A DNA stretch of 64,000 nucleotides from SG8-38 sp041576815 (GCA_041576815.1 JBFGKE010000016.1:8780-72779), one strand, 5' to 3'; counted from the first letter of the stretch, positions 24,532-34,041 are shown. The notes: generated from the sequence alone by a model not told the origin. Translations and numbers: made by a program.

Positions 24532-26178
24532 TCAAGCCGGGTCGACGATGTCCGCGGCTTCGTAGATGGTGCGCTCGAGCCTCTCCAGGTCAAAAGGCTT
24601 TTCAATTCGCAGGTTTGGAACGCTTTGAAGGAAATCTCGAGCGCGCTGGGTGAAGGCCCCCCCCGTCATGAACACGATTCGATCGTGAACCGGCGTCGCC
24701 CTCTGGAGCGCAGCGCGGTAGACGTCCATCCCCGTCATTTCGGGCATGATCAAATCGCACAGGATGACGTCGTAGCTATGCTCCGACATCAGCGCGACCG
24801 CCTCGCGCCCATCGTGTGCGGTCGTCACGTCGTGATCGACGAGGGCTTTTTCGATGAGCCGCGCGATCACCGGCTCGTCATCCACCACCAACACGGATAG
24901 CTTCCCCCGCACCGCGCGTCGTATCGCGCTCATCGACGGCGGCGGCACGGTGACGGGTCGCTGCGCGCGAGACGCTTTCGGCAGCACGACCCGCGCAACG
25001 GTCCCTTGACCGGGGTGGCTTTGAATCTCGATCGTCCCCTCGAGCGAGTGCACGATGCGGCGACAGATCGAGAGTCCAAGCCCGGTTCCACGCCCCGCCG
25101 GCTTCGTGGTCACGAACGGATCGAAGATTCGCCGTAGCAGCTGAGGAGGTATCCCGGGTCCGGTGTCTTGGATCTCGACGCACAGCCGACCTCCCTCGGT
25201 GCTTCGTGCTCGGATCGTGATCGTGTTCTGCGAGCGGTTGCCTGGCTCGATGGCCTGGGCCGCGTTCACGATGAGGTTGAGAAACACCTGGCCCGCACGG
25301 GTTCTCGAGCCGCGCACGTAAAGCCGCCCCTCCTCGTACTCTCGGACGACCGTCGCGCGGCGTTGGGTTTCGGGCCGAGCCATCCGAATCGCGGAGTCGA
25401 GCACCTGCTTGAGGTTGGCCGACTCGACCTCGGCTCCGTCGCCTCCGTGAGAGAGCGCCGTAATTTCGTTGGAGATCGAGCGGATTCGCTCCGCGCCTTC
25501 GTAAGCTTCGCGGATTCGCTCCTCGGCCTCGGTCGATGTTGCCTCGATGCCGCTCTTGAGAGCTCGCAGATGATTCCAAACGAAGGTGAGCGGGTTCTTG
25601 ATCTCGTGAATGATGCTTGCGGTCAGCGTGCCGATCGCCGACATGCGCTCCGCCAACAAAAGCCTCTGCTGCAGCTCGCGCTCGGCGGTCATGTCGACCA
25701 CCGAAACGATCGCCCGTTCGAAGCGTCCCTCGTTCGATGCGACGAATCGCCAGTGAACCCTGACATCCCGCGACTCTCTCGCGCATGTCACGATCGCCGT
25801 CTCGAGATGCACGTCCTGCTCGCGTCGAAACGCCGCCATCAGCACGCGGAGAAAGTCCGCTTTCGATTCGGGCGTCAGTAGCTCGACCGAGCGCCGAATG
25901 CACTCCTCACGGCTCGCCGCGCCGGCCAGCGACACCGCGCCCGCGCTCACTCGGTGTACGCGCAGCCTGTCGAGACACTCGGTCAACGTGTCCGGGTCTC
26001 GACGCATCAATCGCTTGAGCTCGTCAGGGTCGCGACAGCCCTGCGCTTCGATCCAGTCGAGTGGACCTCGAAAATCGAGATCCCAGAGCGCGGCCGGAAT
26101 CACCTCCCACACCCGATCGTCGAGACTGGGCGCTGCTTCCTTCGACTTGGAGATGAGGCCAACCATCGGCTCGTCCAC
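24532..26178 (-). CDS. Hybrid histidine kinase with C-terminal receiver
   Basis: A 548-residue cytoplasmic sensor kinase. An N-terminal PAS-like sensor spans about residues 25-170. The dimerisation box is IIHEIKNPLTF with His191. The ATP domain has NLIVNAAQAI, DTGPGIP and GTGLGL. A receiver domain follows from about 427, with acceptor Asp475 (VILCDLIMPE) and the late Lys in IEKPF. No membrane segment is seen. There is no response regulator or DNA-binding partner next to it, so it likely works through an internal phosphorelay or a distant partner. Confidence 0.93.
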   Translation of the reverse strand: MDEPMVGLISKSKEAAPSLDDRVWEVIPAALWDLDFRGPLDWIEAQGCRDPDELKRLMRRDPDTLTECLDRLRVHRVSAGAVSLAGAASREECIRRSVELLTPESKADFLRVLMAAFRREQDVHLETAIVTCARESRDVRVHWRFVASNEGRFERAIVSVVDMTAERELQQRLLLAERMSAIGTLTASIIHEIKNPLTFVWNHLRALKSGIEATSTEAEERIREAYEGAERIRSISNEITALSHGGDGAEVESANLKQVLDSAIRMARPETQRRATVVREYEEGRLYVRGSRTRAGQVFLNLIVNAAQAIEPGNRSQNTITIRARSTEGGRLCVEIQDTGPGIPPQLLRRIFDPFVTTKPAGRGTGLGLSICRRIVHSLEGTIEIQSHPGQGTVARVVLPKASRAQRPVTVPPPSMSAIRRAVRGKLSVLVVDDEPVIARLIEKALVDHDVTTAHDGREAVALMSEHSYDVILCDLIMPEMTGMDVYRAALQRATPVHDRIVFMTGGAFTQRARDFLQSVPNLRIEKPFDLERLERTIYEAADIVDPA

Positions 26179-26268
26179 ACGCGCCTTCGGATTGAAGACC
26201 GTCGAATCCTAGCGAACCGCGAGCGGCGCGCCCAGAAGCAGACAGATCGATGGTGCCAGCGGGCGAAT

Positions 26269-27018
26269 TCACCGGCCGTCGCCCTGCAGAGCCCGACGAG
26301 CCTCGCCAACGAGCGCTTCGACCCGCGTGCGTGCGACTTGGGCCGCCCGCCGAGGATCAAGACCCGGCGCCAGCCGCTCCCCGACGTGGATGGCGATCCG
26401 CGTGCGCTCGCGCGAAGCGACGTTGAAGAGATGACGCGCAAACGACTCGCTTCCGTAAGGCACCGCAGGCGAGTACGCGAGGCCGACGGGAACGATCGGG
26501 ATGTCGAGCGAGCGAACCGCCGCGAACGCGCCGGGTTGGAACTCTTGCACGGAGTCACCCCCAAACGTGCCCCCTTCTGGAAAAGCGACGACCGTTCCGC
26601 CTTCCCGGAGGCGGCGACGGATCTCGCGGAGCGCTTTGGCGCCGCTCCGCCGATCGTCGCGATCGACGAAGATCGTGTTGCCGTGCTTCGCCATCCTGCC
26701 GAGCAGCGGCCACTCGGCGACGTCGTGCCGACTCACGATCGCGGCGTGAAACACCGATAGCATCACGCCGATGTCGAGGGCGCTTTGATGATTGGCGACG
26801 ATCAGCGCTGGGCCTCTCTCGCGTGACCTCCCCACGACCGTCAGCCGTGCGCCCATGATCTCCAAAAGGCCGTTGCTCAGCCGCGATCGATAGCGGTCGA
26901 GTAGCTCCGCACGCTCCGATGTCGGCGTGACCGCGCGCCGTGTCTCATAGGCTGCCAAGATGCCCGCTGAGAAGGCAGCGAACCCGGCGGTCCGCAGAAT
27001 CGCGCGAACTCGGCTCAA
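26269..27018 (-). CDS. 1-acyl-sn-glycerol-3-phosphate acyltransferase (PlsC-like)
   Basis: An LPLAT-family acyltransferase of 249 residues from TTG 27018; the frame is open to an ATG at 27141, but that would overlap the divergent YqgE gene. Motifs are complete: ANHQSALD (H-x4-D catalytic pair), FVDRDDR (glycerol-phosphate binding), FPEGGTF and VPVGLAY. A hydrophobic N-terminal segment would hold it at the inner membrane. It would acylate lysophosphatidic acid in phospholipid synthesis, or a related lysophospholipid. Confidence 0.9.
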   Translation of the reverse strand: MSRVRAILRTAGFAAFSAGILAAYETRRAVTPTSERAELLDRYRSRLSNGLLEIMGARLTVVGRSRERGPALIVANHQSALDIGVMLSVFHAAIVSRHDVAEWPLLGRMAKHGNTIFVDRDDRRSGAKALREIRRRLREGGTVVAFPEGGTFGGDSVQEFQPGAFAAVRSLDIPIVPVGLAYSPAVPYGSESFARHLFNVASRERTRIAIHVGERLAPGLDPRRAAQVARTRVEALVGEARRALQGDGR

Positions 27019-27076
27019 TTCCGTCGCCCCGGATTTTGGGCTCGCGGGCCTCGTCGATTGGTGGCAATCTCGCGTC

Positions 27077-27649
27077 GTGGCGGCATCACTCGCACCGGGC
27101 TTCCTCGTCGCAGCACCTTCGATGCGGTGCCCCTTCTTCAATCATACGCTGGTGCTGCTGATCGATCACACCGACGATGGCTCCTTCGGCTTCGTGATCA
27201 ACCGGATGACCGACCTCCGCATCGCCGACGTGTTCGATGAAGTCGGTGTGACAGGCGCAGCGACCGCAACCGTTCGTGCTCCGGTCATGCTCGGTGGTCC
27301 CGTGTCCCCGGAGTCGGGCTGGATCCTCTACGACCCCGAGGGAGTCCCTCGGCCGGCGAGCGGGCAGAGCCTGGCGGTCGGCGACCGCATCGCCTGCAGT
27401 GCGTCGGTGGAGCTCCTCGAGCGTCTCGCCAAGGGTGACGGACCCGACACCTGTGCGATGATGCTCGGCTACTCGGGCTGGGGGGCGGGTCAGCTCGAAA
27501 GTGAAATGAAGCAGGGCTCGTGGATTCCCGTGGACCTCGACTATGATTTGGTGTTCGAAACCCCGGTCGACAGCCGCTGGAAGGCCGCGCTCGCCGCGCT
27601 CGGCATCGATCCCGCGCGGGTCATCGACAACCAGATCGCAAGCGCCTGA
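27077..27649 (+). CDS. YqgE/AlgH family protein (DUF179)
   Basis: A 190-residue protein from GTG 27077, where the family N-terminus naturally begins (AASLAPGFLVAAP). The upstream open frame to 26960 has no similarity. Diagnostic segments are MRCPFFNHTLVLLIDH, GSFGFVINR and GGPVSPESGWILY. The family is widespread in proteobacteria; in Pseudomonas AlgH it was linked to regulation, but the biochemical role is unsettled. It is divergent from plsC, with 58 bases between the chosen starts. Confidence 0.93.
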   Translation: MAASLAPGFLVAAPSMRCPFFNHTLVLLIDHTDDGSFGFVINRMTDLRIADVFDEVGVTGAATATVRAPVMLGGPVSPESGWILYDPEGVPRPASGQSLAVGDRIACSASVELLERLAKGDGPDTCAMMLGYSGWGAGQLESEMKQGSWIPVDLDYDLVFETPVDSRWKAALAALGIDPARVIDNQIASA

Positions 27650-27714
27650 GCGGTGCGTCCGCGACGCGCTGCCTTCGACTTGTTCGGCGGTCGGCCGAGC
27701 GCTACCTCAAGGCG

Positions 27715-28518
27715 ATGAACCGCGCGCTCGCTAGACGACTTGCGGCAGGGCTGCTCGCGTTCGCCGCAGCCTGCACGACCGGAAGCTCCGGCTCCTTGAG
27801 CAAGACCGGCAAGAGCAAGCTGAACCCCGCGGACGACGCGCGCACCGCCTACGAAAAGGCACTGCTCGATTTTCGGCGTGGCGACTGTCTCTCGGCCGAG
27901 CCGACTTTTCGCGACATTCGTCGGGAGTTTCCGTACAGCCGTTTCGCCGCGCTGGCTGAGCTGCGAATCGGGGATTGCCAGTTCAAGAACGAGGCATATC
28001 CCGAGGCGATTCAAACCTATCGCCAGTTCGTTCGCATCCGGCCGTCTCACAAAGAGATCCCGTATGCCCGATTTCGGATTGCCGAGGCCTTTTACAATCA
28101 GATCCCGGGGGGCTGGTTCATGACGCCTCCGGCCCACGAGCGCGACCAAAGCGCAGCCCGGGATGCGCTGATTCAATTGCGCCGGTTCGTCGTCGACTAC
28201 CCGGACGACCCGCGCGTCCCCGACGCCAACAAGCTCATGGAGAGGTGCATGAGCCTGCTTGCCGCCCACGAGCTCTACGTCGCACGCTTCTACCTCGAGC
28301 GGGATGCGTACCGGGGCGCGATCTCGCGACTCAAGGGGCTGCTCGCCGCCTACCCGGGAAGCGGCGTCGAGCCCGAGGCGCTGCTGTTGCTGGGGCAGAT
28401 CTACCTGAAGACCGAAGAGGTCGAAGCCGCCAGGGACGCGCTGAGTGAGGTCGTTCAGCGCTTTCCAGACACCGGCGAGGCGCGGCGGGCGCGGACGATC
28501 CTCGGCAAGCTCGGCTGA
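27715..28518 (+). CDS. bamD: Outer-membrane assembly lipoprotein BamD-like
   Basis: A 267-residue lipoprotein with lipobox AAAC (Cys20) and five TPR-like repeats. BamD signatures include ARTAYEKALLDFRRGDCLSAEPTF, REFPYSRFAALAELRIGDC, FVRIRPSHKEIPYARFRIAEAFY and FVVDYPDDPRVPDA. It would work in the periplasm as part of the BAM complex that folds outer-membrane beta-barrels. No other bam gene is adjacent. Confidence 0.92.
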   Translation: MNRALARRLAAGLLAFAAACTTGSSGSLSKTGKSKLNPADDARTAYEKALLDFRRGDCLSAEPTFRDIRREFPYSRFAALAELRIGDCQFKNEAYPEAIQTYRQFVRIRPSHKEIPYARFRIAEAFYNQIPGGWFMTPPAHERDQSAARDALIQLRRFVVDYPDDPRVPDANKLMERCMSLLAAHELYVARFYLERDAYRGAISRLKGLLAAYPGSGVEPEALLLLGQIYLKTEEVEAARDALSEVVQRFPDTGEARRARTILGKLG

Positions 28519-28572
28519 GAACGTCCCGCGGATTTCTGGCCACGAACGGGGGCGATCGATATTTTCCTGCCC

Positions 28573-29280
28573 ATGGCTCCCTGGGCCCAACAGATCCTCG
28601 ATGCGGCCAACGAGCACTACGACCGTGCAGAATACGCGCTCGCCCAGCCCTATTACGAGAAGCTCGTGCAGCAGGGGCTACGCTATCCCGACGTCTTCAA
28701 TCAACTGGGTGTGATCTACCATCTGGGAGGCCGGCTTCCCGAGGCCCGCTGGTGCTTTCAGCAGGCGTTGGAGGTCAACTCCGGATACCTCGAGGCAGCG
28801 CTCAACCTGACCGTGACCTGCAACGAGCTCGGCGAGTACGGGTCCGGGCTCCGCACCCTCGAGCGCGCCCAGCGCCGCTCGGACTCTTCCAACGATGCCT
28901 TCCGTCGTGGCAAAGTCGCGAATCTGCACCGGGCACTGGCTCGTGCATACCTCGACCTGGATCGGCCGGAGGACGCGATGCACGAATATGGGCGCGCGCT
29001 TCGACTTTGTCCGGGCTTCCACGACATTCGATTGGAGCTCGCGAAGCTGCTGCGGCTTCGGGGCAATGGTCGCGGGGCGCGCGAGGAGCTGTCTCTGGTG
29101 CTCCAGCTCGACCCAGACCATCACGATGCCCGTGCGCTCCTCGGTGTCATCGAGATCGAGACGGGAGACCGCACGCAAGGCATCGAGCATCTGAAGGCCG
29201 TCGTAGGGCAGTGTGCGGACCATCCGGTGGCCCGCGCGTACCTCGACGAAGCCGGCCCCGATTACCAGCGCGCCTCCTGA
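28573..29280 (+). CDS. Tetratricopeptide repeat protein
   Basis: A 235-residue protein made almost wholly of about six TPR units (for example FNQLGVIYHLGGRLPEARWCFQQAL and LHRALARAYLDLDRPEDAMHEYGRAL). There is no signal peptide, so it is probably cytoplasmic. It follows bamD by 54 bases and precedes the multi-receiver protein by 47. It is likely a scaffold for one of these neighbours. No enzymatic motif is present. Confidence 0.88.
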   Translation: MAPWAQQILDAANEHYDRAEYALAQPYYEKLVQQGLRYPDVFNQLGVIYHLGGRLPEARWCFQQALEVNSGYLEAALNLTVTCNELGEYGSGLRTLERAQRRSDSSNDAFRRGKVANLHRALARAYLDLDRPEDAMHEYGRALRLCPGFHDIRLELAKLLRLRGNGRGAREELSLVLQLDPDHHDARALLGVIEIETGDRTQGIEHLKAVVGQCADHPVARAYLDEAGPDYQRAS

Positions 29281-29327
29281 CGAGGCCGTTTTGTGACCGC
29301 ATCAAACGGTGCCACACTATCGGGAAC

Positions 29328-31361
29328 GTGCCGCCCACCGTCCTCCTGCTCGACGATGACAGCCACTTCCGCTCCGCCGTCACCCCCGCGCTCGAAGCGC
29401 AGGGTTTGCGTGTTCTGAGCGCGTCCAAGGGCAGCGTCGCTCGCGCGATGCTCGAGGAGGAAGAGCCTTCGGTGCTCGTCGTGGACGGCCTGTTGCCAGA
29501 CGTCAACGGCATCGACTGGATCGAGGCGCTTCGGGCCGACGGCTTCAGCACGCCGATCATCTTCGTGTCGGCGTTTTACCGGGACTTGAACACGTTCAAG
29601 CACCTCACGCGTGACCTCGACGTGATGAAAGTATTTCACAAGCCGGTGAGCGTCGATCGATTCGCGCGCGAGGTGGCCAACGTCGTTCCCGAGCCGATCA
29701 GCCTGGTCCCGGCCACCCATCGGCCGAGCCAAGACGCTGCCGACCGGGTGTTGTTCCCCGAGGAGGCGTCCGAGCCCGGCCTCGATCCGGAAAAAGCCAA
29801 GCAGGCCTATACGCGCCTTCTTCCGATCGTCGCGGACAACCTCACCGGTGCCATTCGGAAAGTGCACGCCGACGTCGGGCGTACCAGCATCGTCGCCGAG
29901 GCTCTTCGACAGGCCCACGAGCTGCACGGCGCCGCGGACTCGCATGGCTTCCAGGACATCTCGGACGCGGCAAGTCGCATCGAAGGTCAGCTGCGCGAGC
30001 TCCAAAAATCGGGGCGTCTCGACTGGGCCACGATGTTCGAGTCGATCGACGAGGTCCGCAATCACGCGGCCGCTGCCGTCGGTCACGAAACGGCCGTTCC
30101 GTCGATTGCCGCCACGCCATCGGTCACGCCCGCGGCGTCCTTCTTTCTTCAAAGACCGATTCCTCAGGACTTCGTTCCCACCGTTTTGGTGCTCGAGGAC
30201 GACGCTGCGATGATCGCCTACCTGCGGTCCGCCTTCGACGAGGTCCTCGTCCACATTCGACCCGTCACCACGGTAGAGGAGGCGCTCAAAGTGGCGGGGC
30301 GCAGCCCGCCGACAGTCGCTTTGGTGGGCTGGCCCCTCGACGATCGCGATGCGCTTCCCCGGTTCGTGCAGATGTTCCGCAGCCTGCAGGGATGCGCCGA
30401 GGTGCCCCTCATCCTCCTTTCGGTCGACGAGGATCCGCATACCCGCGCTCTCGCTGCACAACTCGGTTTCGACGTGTTCCTGGCCCATCCAGTCGAGCTC
30501 GTGCGTCTGCACCACGCCGTGGCGACGGCGGTGGAACGCGCGATGACCCCACGACCGAAAGTCGCAGTGCTTCGCGATCCCGAAGCTGCGCGGCTGATCG
30601 AAGAGGCTGGGATCGAGTGCTACCTCTACCTGAGCTTGGAAGAGCTTCTGCGCGAGCTCGACGTCCAGTGTCCTGATGCCGTCCTGCTGGGCTCGGGCGT
30701 CACGGGCAAACAAGTGCCGGCAATCGTTCGGATGTCCGCATGGGATTCGGATTTCGCCCTGTTCTGCTTCGATGATTCCCCGATTTCGGATGCCAACGCG
30801 GTTAGCGAGCGCCTCGGCCGCGATTCGGGATGGTTGGTGCAGCTCCATCGCGAAGCCGAACGCATGGCCCGGCTTCGCCGTCAGCAGCTCCGCTGCGGCC
30901 AGACGGGGTTGCTGGCACAGCGTGCCGGGGTTGCGGCGCTCGAGGCAGGGCTTTCCTCGGCTCAGCGCCACGGCCGGACGTATTCGATCGGCCTGCTTCG
31001 CGCGACCGATCTCGACGGCCTCGACCACATGCGAGCGCGCTGGTTGCGAACCCACTTCGGACGGTTGATTCAAGGTCGGTTTCGTCGCGAGGACATTCGT
31101 GCACGTTGGGACGACGACACCTTCGCGGTCGGCTTCGAAGGTTCCAGCGCGCGGGCAATCGTCGAAGTCGTGCGAAGGCTTCAAGAGCACCTCGACATGC
31201 AGCGACGACGGCATCCCGAGGAGCTCGGGTTTCTGCACGTGGCCGTCGGGCTCGCGTCTTACCCCCTCGATGGCGACACGACGCGATCGTTGATTTTGGC
31301 GGCGCACGACCGGCTCGAGACCGCGGTCGAGCGGGGCTCCGACGCCTTGGTTTGGCGGTAG
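29328..31361 (+). CDS. Multi-receiver signalling protein with HPt-like and degenerate GGDEF-like domains
   Basis: A 677-residue protein from GTG 29328; the longer open frame runs through the TPR gene. The order is as follows. Receiver 1 spans about 1-120, with acceptor Asp53 and Lys105. An HPt-like helical domain spans 150-240, with His197 in AHELHGAADSHG. Receiver 2 spans 283-405, with Gly334 where the acceptor Asp should be. A third receiver-like fold spans about 410-515 and also lacks the acceptor. The C-terminal GGDEF-like domain has the active loop changed to WDDDTF. Only the first receiver and perhaps the HPt can be phosphorylated; the rest are probably binding modules. Confidence 0.83.
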   Translation: MPPTVLLLDDDSHFRSAVTPALEAQGLRVLSASKGSVARAMLEEEEPSVLVVDGLLPDVNGIDWIEALRADGFSTPIIFVSAFYRDLNTFKHLTRDLDVMKVFHKPVSVDRFAREVANVVPEPISLVPATHRPSQDAADRVLFPEEASEPGLDPEKAKQAYTRLLPIVADNLTGAIRKVHADVGRTSIVAEALRQAHELHGAADSHGFQDISDAASRIEGQLRELQKSGRLDWATMFESIDEVRNHAAAAVGHETAVPSIAATPSVTPAASFFLQRPIPQDFVPTVLVLEDDAAMIAYLRSAFDEVLVHIRPVTTVEEALKVAGRSPPTVALVGWPLDDRDALPRFVQMFRSLQGCAEVPLILLSVDEDPHTRALAAQLGFDVFLAHPVELVRLHHAVATAVERAMTPRPKVAVLRDPEAARLIEEAGIECYLYLSLEELLRELDVQCPDAVLLGSGVTGKQVPAIVRMSAWDSDFALFCFDDSPISDANAVSERLGRDSGWLVQLHREAERMARLRRQQLRCGQTGLLAQRAGVAALEAGLSSAQRHGRTYSIGLLRATDLDGLDHMRARWLRTHFGRLIQGRFRREDIRARWDDDTFAVGFEGSSARAIVEVVRRLQEHLDMQRRRHPEELGFLHVAVGLASYPLDGDTTRSLILAAHDRLETAVERGSDALVWR

Positions 31362-31393
31362 CATTGCGCTAGACTCCGATTATCGAATCGACT

Positions 31394-32386
31394 TTGCAGC
31401 GCGGCCCCGCCGAGGCCGATGTAGCCGCCGACATCGAAGTCGCCGATCCCGGGCTTTTGCTGAAGCTCACCGGGCCGGGCGGCGCCAACCTGCGCGTGCT
31501 CGAGGCCGAGCTCGGCGTGTCGATGGGCCTTCGGGGGTCGACGATTCACATTCAGGGCCCGAACCGGGACGTCGAGCTCGTCGAGCGGGTGCTGCACGAG
31601 CTGATCGATGCGCTGCAGCTCCGAGAGCTGAGCGCGGTGGAGATGGCCCGCGCTGCCAGAACCCTTCGCGCTCATCCCCAGATGCGTCTGCGAGCTCTCC
31701 TGGACGACGTGGTTCTGACGACCTCCAACCGTCGCATCGTCTCACCCAAGGGCGTGACGCAGCAGGCCTACGTCCATGCGATTCGTACCCACGACATCGC
31801 GTTTGGCATCGGTCCTGCGGGCACGGGCAAGACCTACCTCGCCATGGCGATGGCGATTCGCGCCCTCCAGGAGCGGGAGGTCAAGCGCATCATTCTCACG
31901 CGGCCTGCCGTCGAAGCGGGCGAGCGGCTCGGCTTCCTGCCAGGGGACCTCGCAGAAAAGATCAACCCCTATCTCCGCCCGCTCTACGACGCGCTTCACG
32001 ACATGATGGACCCGGGGCGGATCGCCGCCCTCATCGAGCGAGGCACGATCGAGGTCGCGCCGCTGGCCTTCATGCGTGGTCGAACGCTCAACGACAGCTT
32101 CGTCGTGCTCGATGAAGCGCAGAACACCACGCGCGAGCAAATGAAGATGTTTCTGACGCGCCTCGGCTTCGACTCGAAGACGGTCATCACCGGCGACGTC
32201 ACGCAGGTCGATCTCCCCGGAGGCGCACGAAGCGGGTTGCGCCACGCGGAGCGCGTGTTGTCGGGCATCGACGGCATCGAGTTCATCTACTTCTCGCACG
32301 CGGATGTCGTTCGGCATCCGCTGGTTCAGCAGATCGTTCAAGCCTACGACGTACACGAATCCGACCCTTCTGGCGGTGACATCTAA
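31394..32386 (+). CDS. phoH: PhoH-like ATPase
   Basis: A 330-residue PhoH-family P-loop ATPase. The N-terminal 95 residues resemble the KH-like domain of PhoH (LLLKLTGPGGANLRVLEAELGVSM). The ATPase core has Walker A GPAGTGKTYLA near 142, the RPAVEAGERLGFLPG segment and Walker B FVVLDEAQNT. The TTG start at 31394 is the best available; no ATG lies upstream in frame. PhoH/YbeZ proteins are RNA-linked ATPases often paired with the rRNA endonuclease YbeY. No ybeY is adjacent here; cysK follows after 26 bases. Confidence 0.93.
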   Translation: MQRGPAEADVAADIEVADPGLLLKLTGPGGANLRVLEAELGVSMGLRGSTIHIQGPNRDVELVERVLHELIDALQLRELSAVEMARAARTLRAHPQMRLRALLDDVVLTTSNRRIVSPKGVTQQAYVHAIRTHDIAFGIGPAGTGKTYLAMAMAIRALQEREVKRIILTRPAVEAGERLGFLPGDLAEKINPYLRPLYDALHDMMDPGRIAALIERGTIEVAPLAFMRGRTLNDSFVVLDEAQNTTREQMKMFLTRLGFDSKTVITGDVTQVDLPGGARSGLRHAERVLSGIDGIEFIYFSHADVVRHPLVQQIVQAYDVHESDPSGGDI

Positions 32387-32412
32387 GCGCTCCCTGGTAT
32401 GCTAGCCGCCAC

Positions 32413-33321
32413 ATGAACGACGGAATCTACGACGGGGCGCTCGACTTGATCGGCAACACGCCTTTGGTGAGGCTCCCGCGGATCAGCGGCGACAAGGGTG
32501 CCGAGATTTGCGGGAAGCTCGAGTCGAACAACATCGCCGGCTCGGTCAAAGACCGGCCCGCCCTCGCGATGGTTCTGGCCGCAGAGGCATCGGGCGAGCT
32601 CTCGCCAGGGTCGACGATCGTCGAGGCCACGAGCGGCAATACCGGAATCAGCTTGGCGATGATCTGTGCCGTACGCGGCTACCGCTGCGTCATCGTGATG
32701 CCCGAGGACATGAGCGAGGCCCGCCGTCACCTGTTGAAGTCGTACGGCGCCGAAGTGGTGCTCACGGGAGCCGAGGATGGAATGGCCGGCGCGGTCGAGC
32801 AGGCCGAGCGAATCTTGAAGACGACGTCCGGGGCGATGATGTGCGGTCAGTTCGAAAACCCCGCGAACCCGGACATCCATGCAAAAACGACCGCCGAGGA
32901 GATCTGGGAAGCGACCGGCGGCGAAGTCGATGCATTCGTCGCGGGCGTCGGCACCGGCGGAACGATCACCGGAGTGGGGCGGGTCTTCAAGAAGCGCAGG
33001 CCGGACATTCGGATCATCGCAGTCGAGCCTCGAGCGAGCGCCGTTCTGTCCGGCGGCAAGCCCGGTCTTCACGGCATTCAGGGCCTCGGCGCGGGCTTCA
33101 TCCCCGCGGTGCTCGACACCGACCTCGTCGACGAGGTGATCACGGTGACCGACCTGGCCGCAGAGAGGATGACCAAGCGCCTCGCGCGTGAGGAAGGGCT
33201 GCTTCTCGGGCCGTCCGCCGGTGCGAACGTTCACGCCGCGCTCGAAGTGTCGCGCCGAATGAAGCCGGGACAGCGGGTGGTGACGATTCTTTGCGACGGC
33301 GGCGAACGCTACCTCTGTTGA
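32413..33321 (+). CDS. cysK: Cysteine synthase (O-acetylserine sulfhydrylase)
   Basis: A 302-residue fold-type II PLP enzyme that makes cysteine from O-acetylserine and sulfide. Key features are IGNTPLVRL, the Schiff-base Lys46 in AGSVKDRP, the substrate loop TSGNTG, the phosphate-binding loop GTGGTITG and GPSAGAN. Compared with classical CysK the Lys motif reads NIAGSVKDR rather than NPGGSVKDR. A CysM or cystathionine-beta-synthase-like activity cannot be excluded. Starts at ATG 32413. Confidence 0.94.
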   Translation: MNDGIYDGALDLIGNTPLVRLPRISGDKGAEICGKLESNNIAGSVKDRPALAMVLAAEASGELSPGSTIVEATSGNTGISLAMICAVRGYRCVIVMPEDMSEARRHLLKSYGAEVVLTGAEDGMAGAVEQAERILKTTSGAMMCGQFENPANPDIHAKTTAEEIWEATGGEVDAFVAGVGTGGTITGVGRVFKKRRPDIRIIAVEPRASAVLSGGKPGLHGIQGLGAGFIPAVLDTDLVDEVITVTDLAAERMTKRLAREEGLLLGPSAGANVHAALEVSRRMKPGQRVVTILCDGGERYLC

Positions 33322-33327
33322 CCGGGC

Positions 33328-34041
33328 GTGCTGGGGCTGATCAAAGCGTCGCGCGCGCTGAGCCGCGCGGTATCCAAGCTCGAGTTCGGCGGGCCCGTCA
33401 CCCACGTGTACAACCCCCTCGACTACGCACGTCGCCCACACGAGCTCTACTTGGAGCGTTTCGGCGCGGGGACGAAAGAGGTCGTTTTCGTCGGGATGAA
33501 CCCGGGTCCGTTCGGGATGGCGCAGACTGGCGTTCCGTTCGGTGACGTTGGCTTCGTCCGCGATTGGATGGGTATCGAAGCGCCCGTCGGACGGCCCGCG
33601 AAGGAACACCCCAAGCGCCCGGTCCTCGGGTTCGAGTGCAGCCGTTCCGAGGTCAGCGGCTCGCGGCTCTGGGGATGGGCACGCGACCGTTTCGGTGAGC
33701 CGGAGGCCTTTTTTTCGCGTTTCTTCGTGATCAACTACTGCCCGTTGGTCTTCGTCGAATCGACCGGTCGAAACCTCACCCCCAACAAGCTTTCGGCTGA
33801 GGAGCGTGCGCAGCTGCTTGCGCCGTGCGATCGGTCGCTTCAAACGGCGATCGAGATTCTGAGACCGGACCTGGTCGTCGGCGTGGGTGCGTGGGCGACC
33901 AAACGCGCAAACGCCGTTCTCGGCCCCGACGGTCCGCCCGTGGGGACCGTCCTTCATCCGAGCCCGGCAAGCCCGAAGGCGAATCGCGGCTGGGCCGAGC
34001 AGGCCGAAAGAGATTTGCGGGAGCTGGGCATCGCGTTATAA
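33328..34041 (+). CDS. SMUG1-type single-strand-selective uracil-DNA glycosylase
   Basis: A 237-residue uracil-DNA glycosylase of the SMUG1 branch. It has the catalytic motif GMNPGPFGMAQTGVPFG near 58 and the second motif HPSPASPKANRGW near 211, both nearly identical to the vertebrate enzyme. It would remove uracil and oxidised pyrimidines such as hydroxymethyluracil from DNA. GTG 33328 is six bases after the cysK stop, which suggests co-transcription. SMUG1 is uncommon in bacteria; this may reflect old horizontal transfer, but base composition matches the neighbours. Confidence 0.93.
   Translation: MLGLIKASRALSRAVSKLEFGGPVTHVYNPLDYARRPHELYLERFGAGTKEVVFVGMNPGPFGMAQTGVPFGDVGFVRDWMGIEAPVGRPAKEHPKRPVLGFECSRSEVSGSRLWGWARDRFGEPEAFFSRFFVINYCPLVFVESTGRNLTPNKLSAEERAQLLAPCDRSLQTAIEILRPDLVVGVGAWATKRANAVLGPDGPPVGTVLHPSPASPKANRGWAEQAERDLRELGIAL

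Noticed and set aside
29262..31364. Minus-strand open frame of 700 codons opposite the multi-receiver gene
   Set aside because: The plus strand gives receiver and GGDEF-like folds; the antisense product is compositional noise.
32383..33957. Minus-strand open frame of 524 codons across cysK and the SMUG1 gene
   Set aside because: It covers two conserved plus-strand genes and their junction and has no family likeness.
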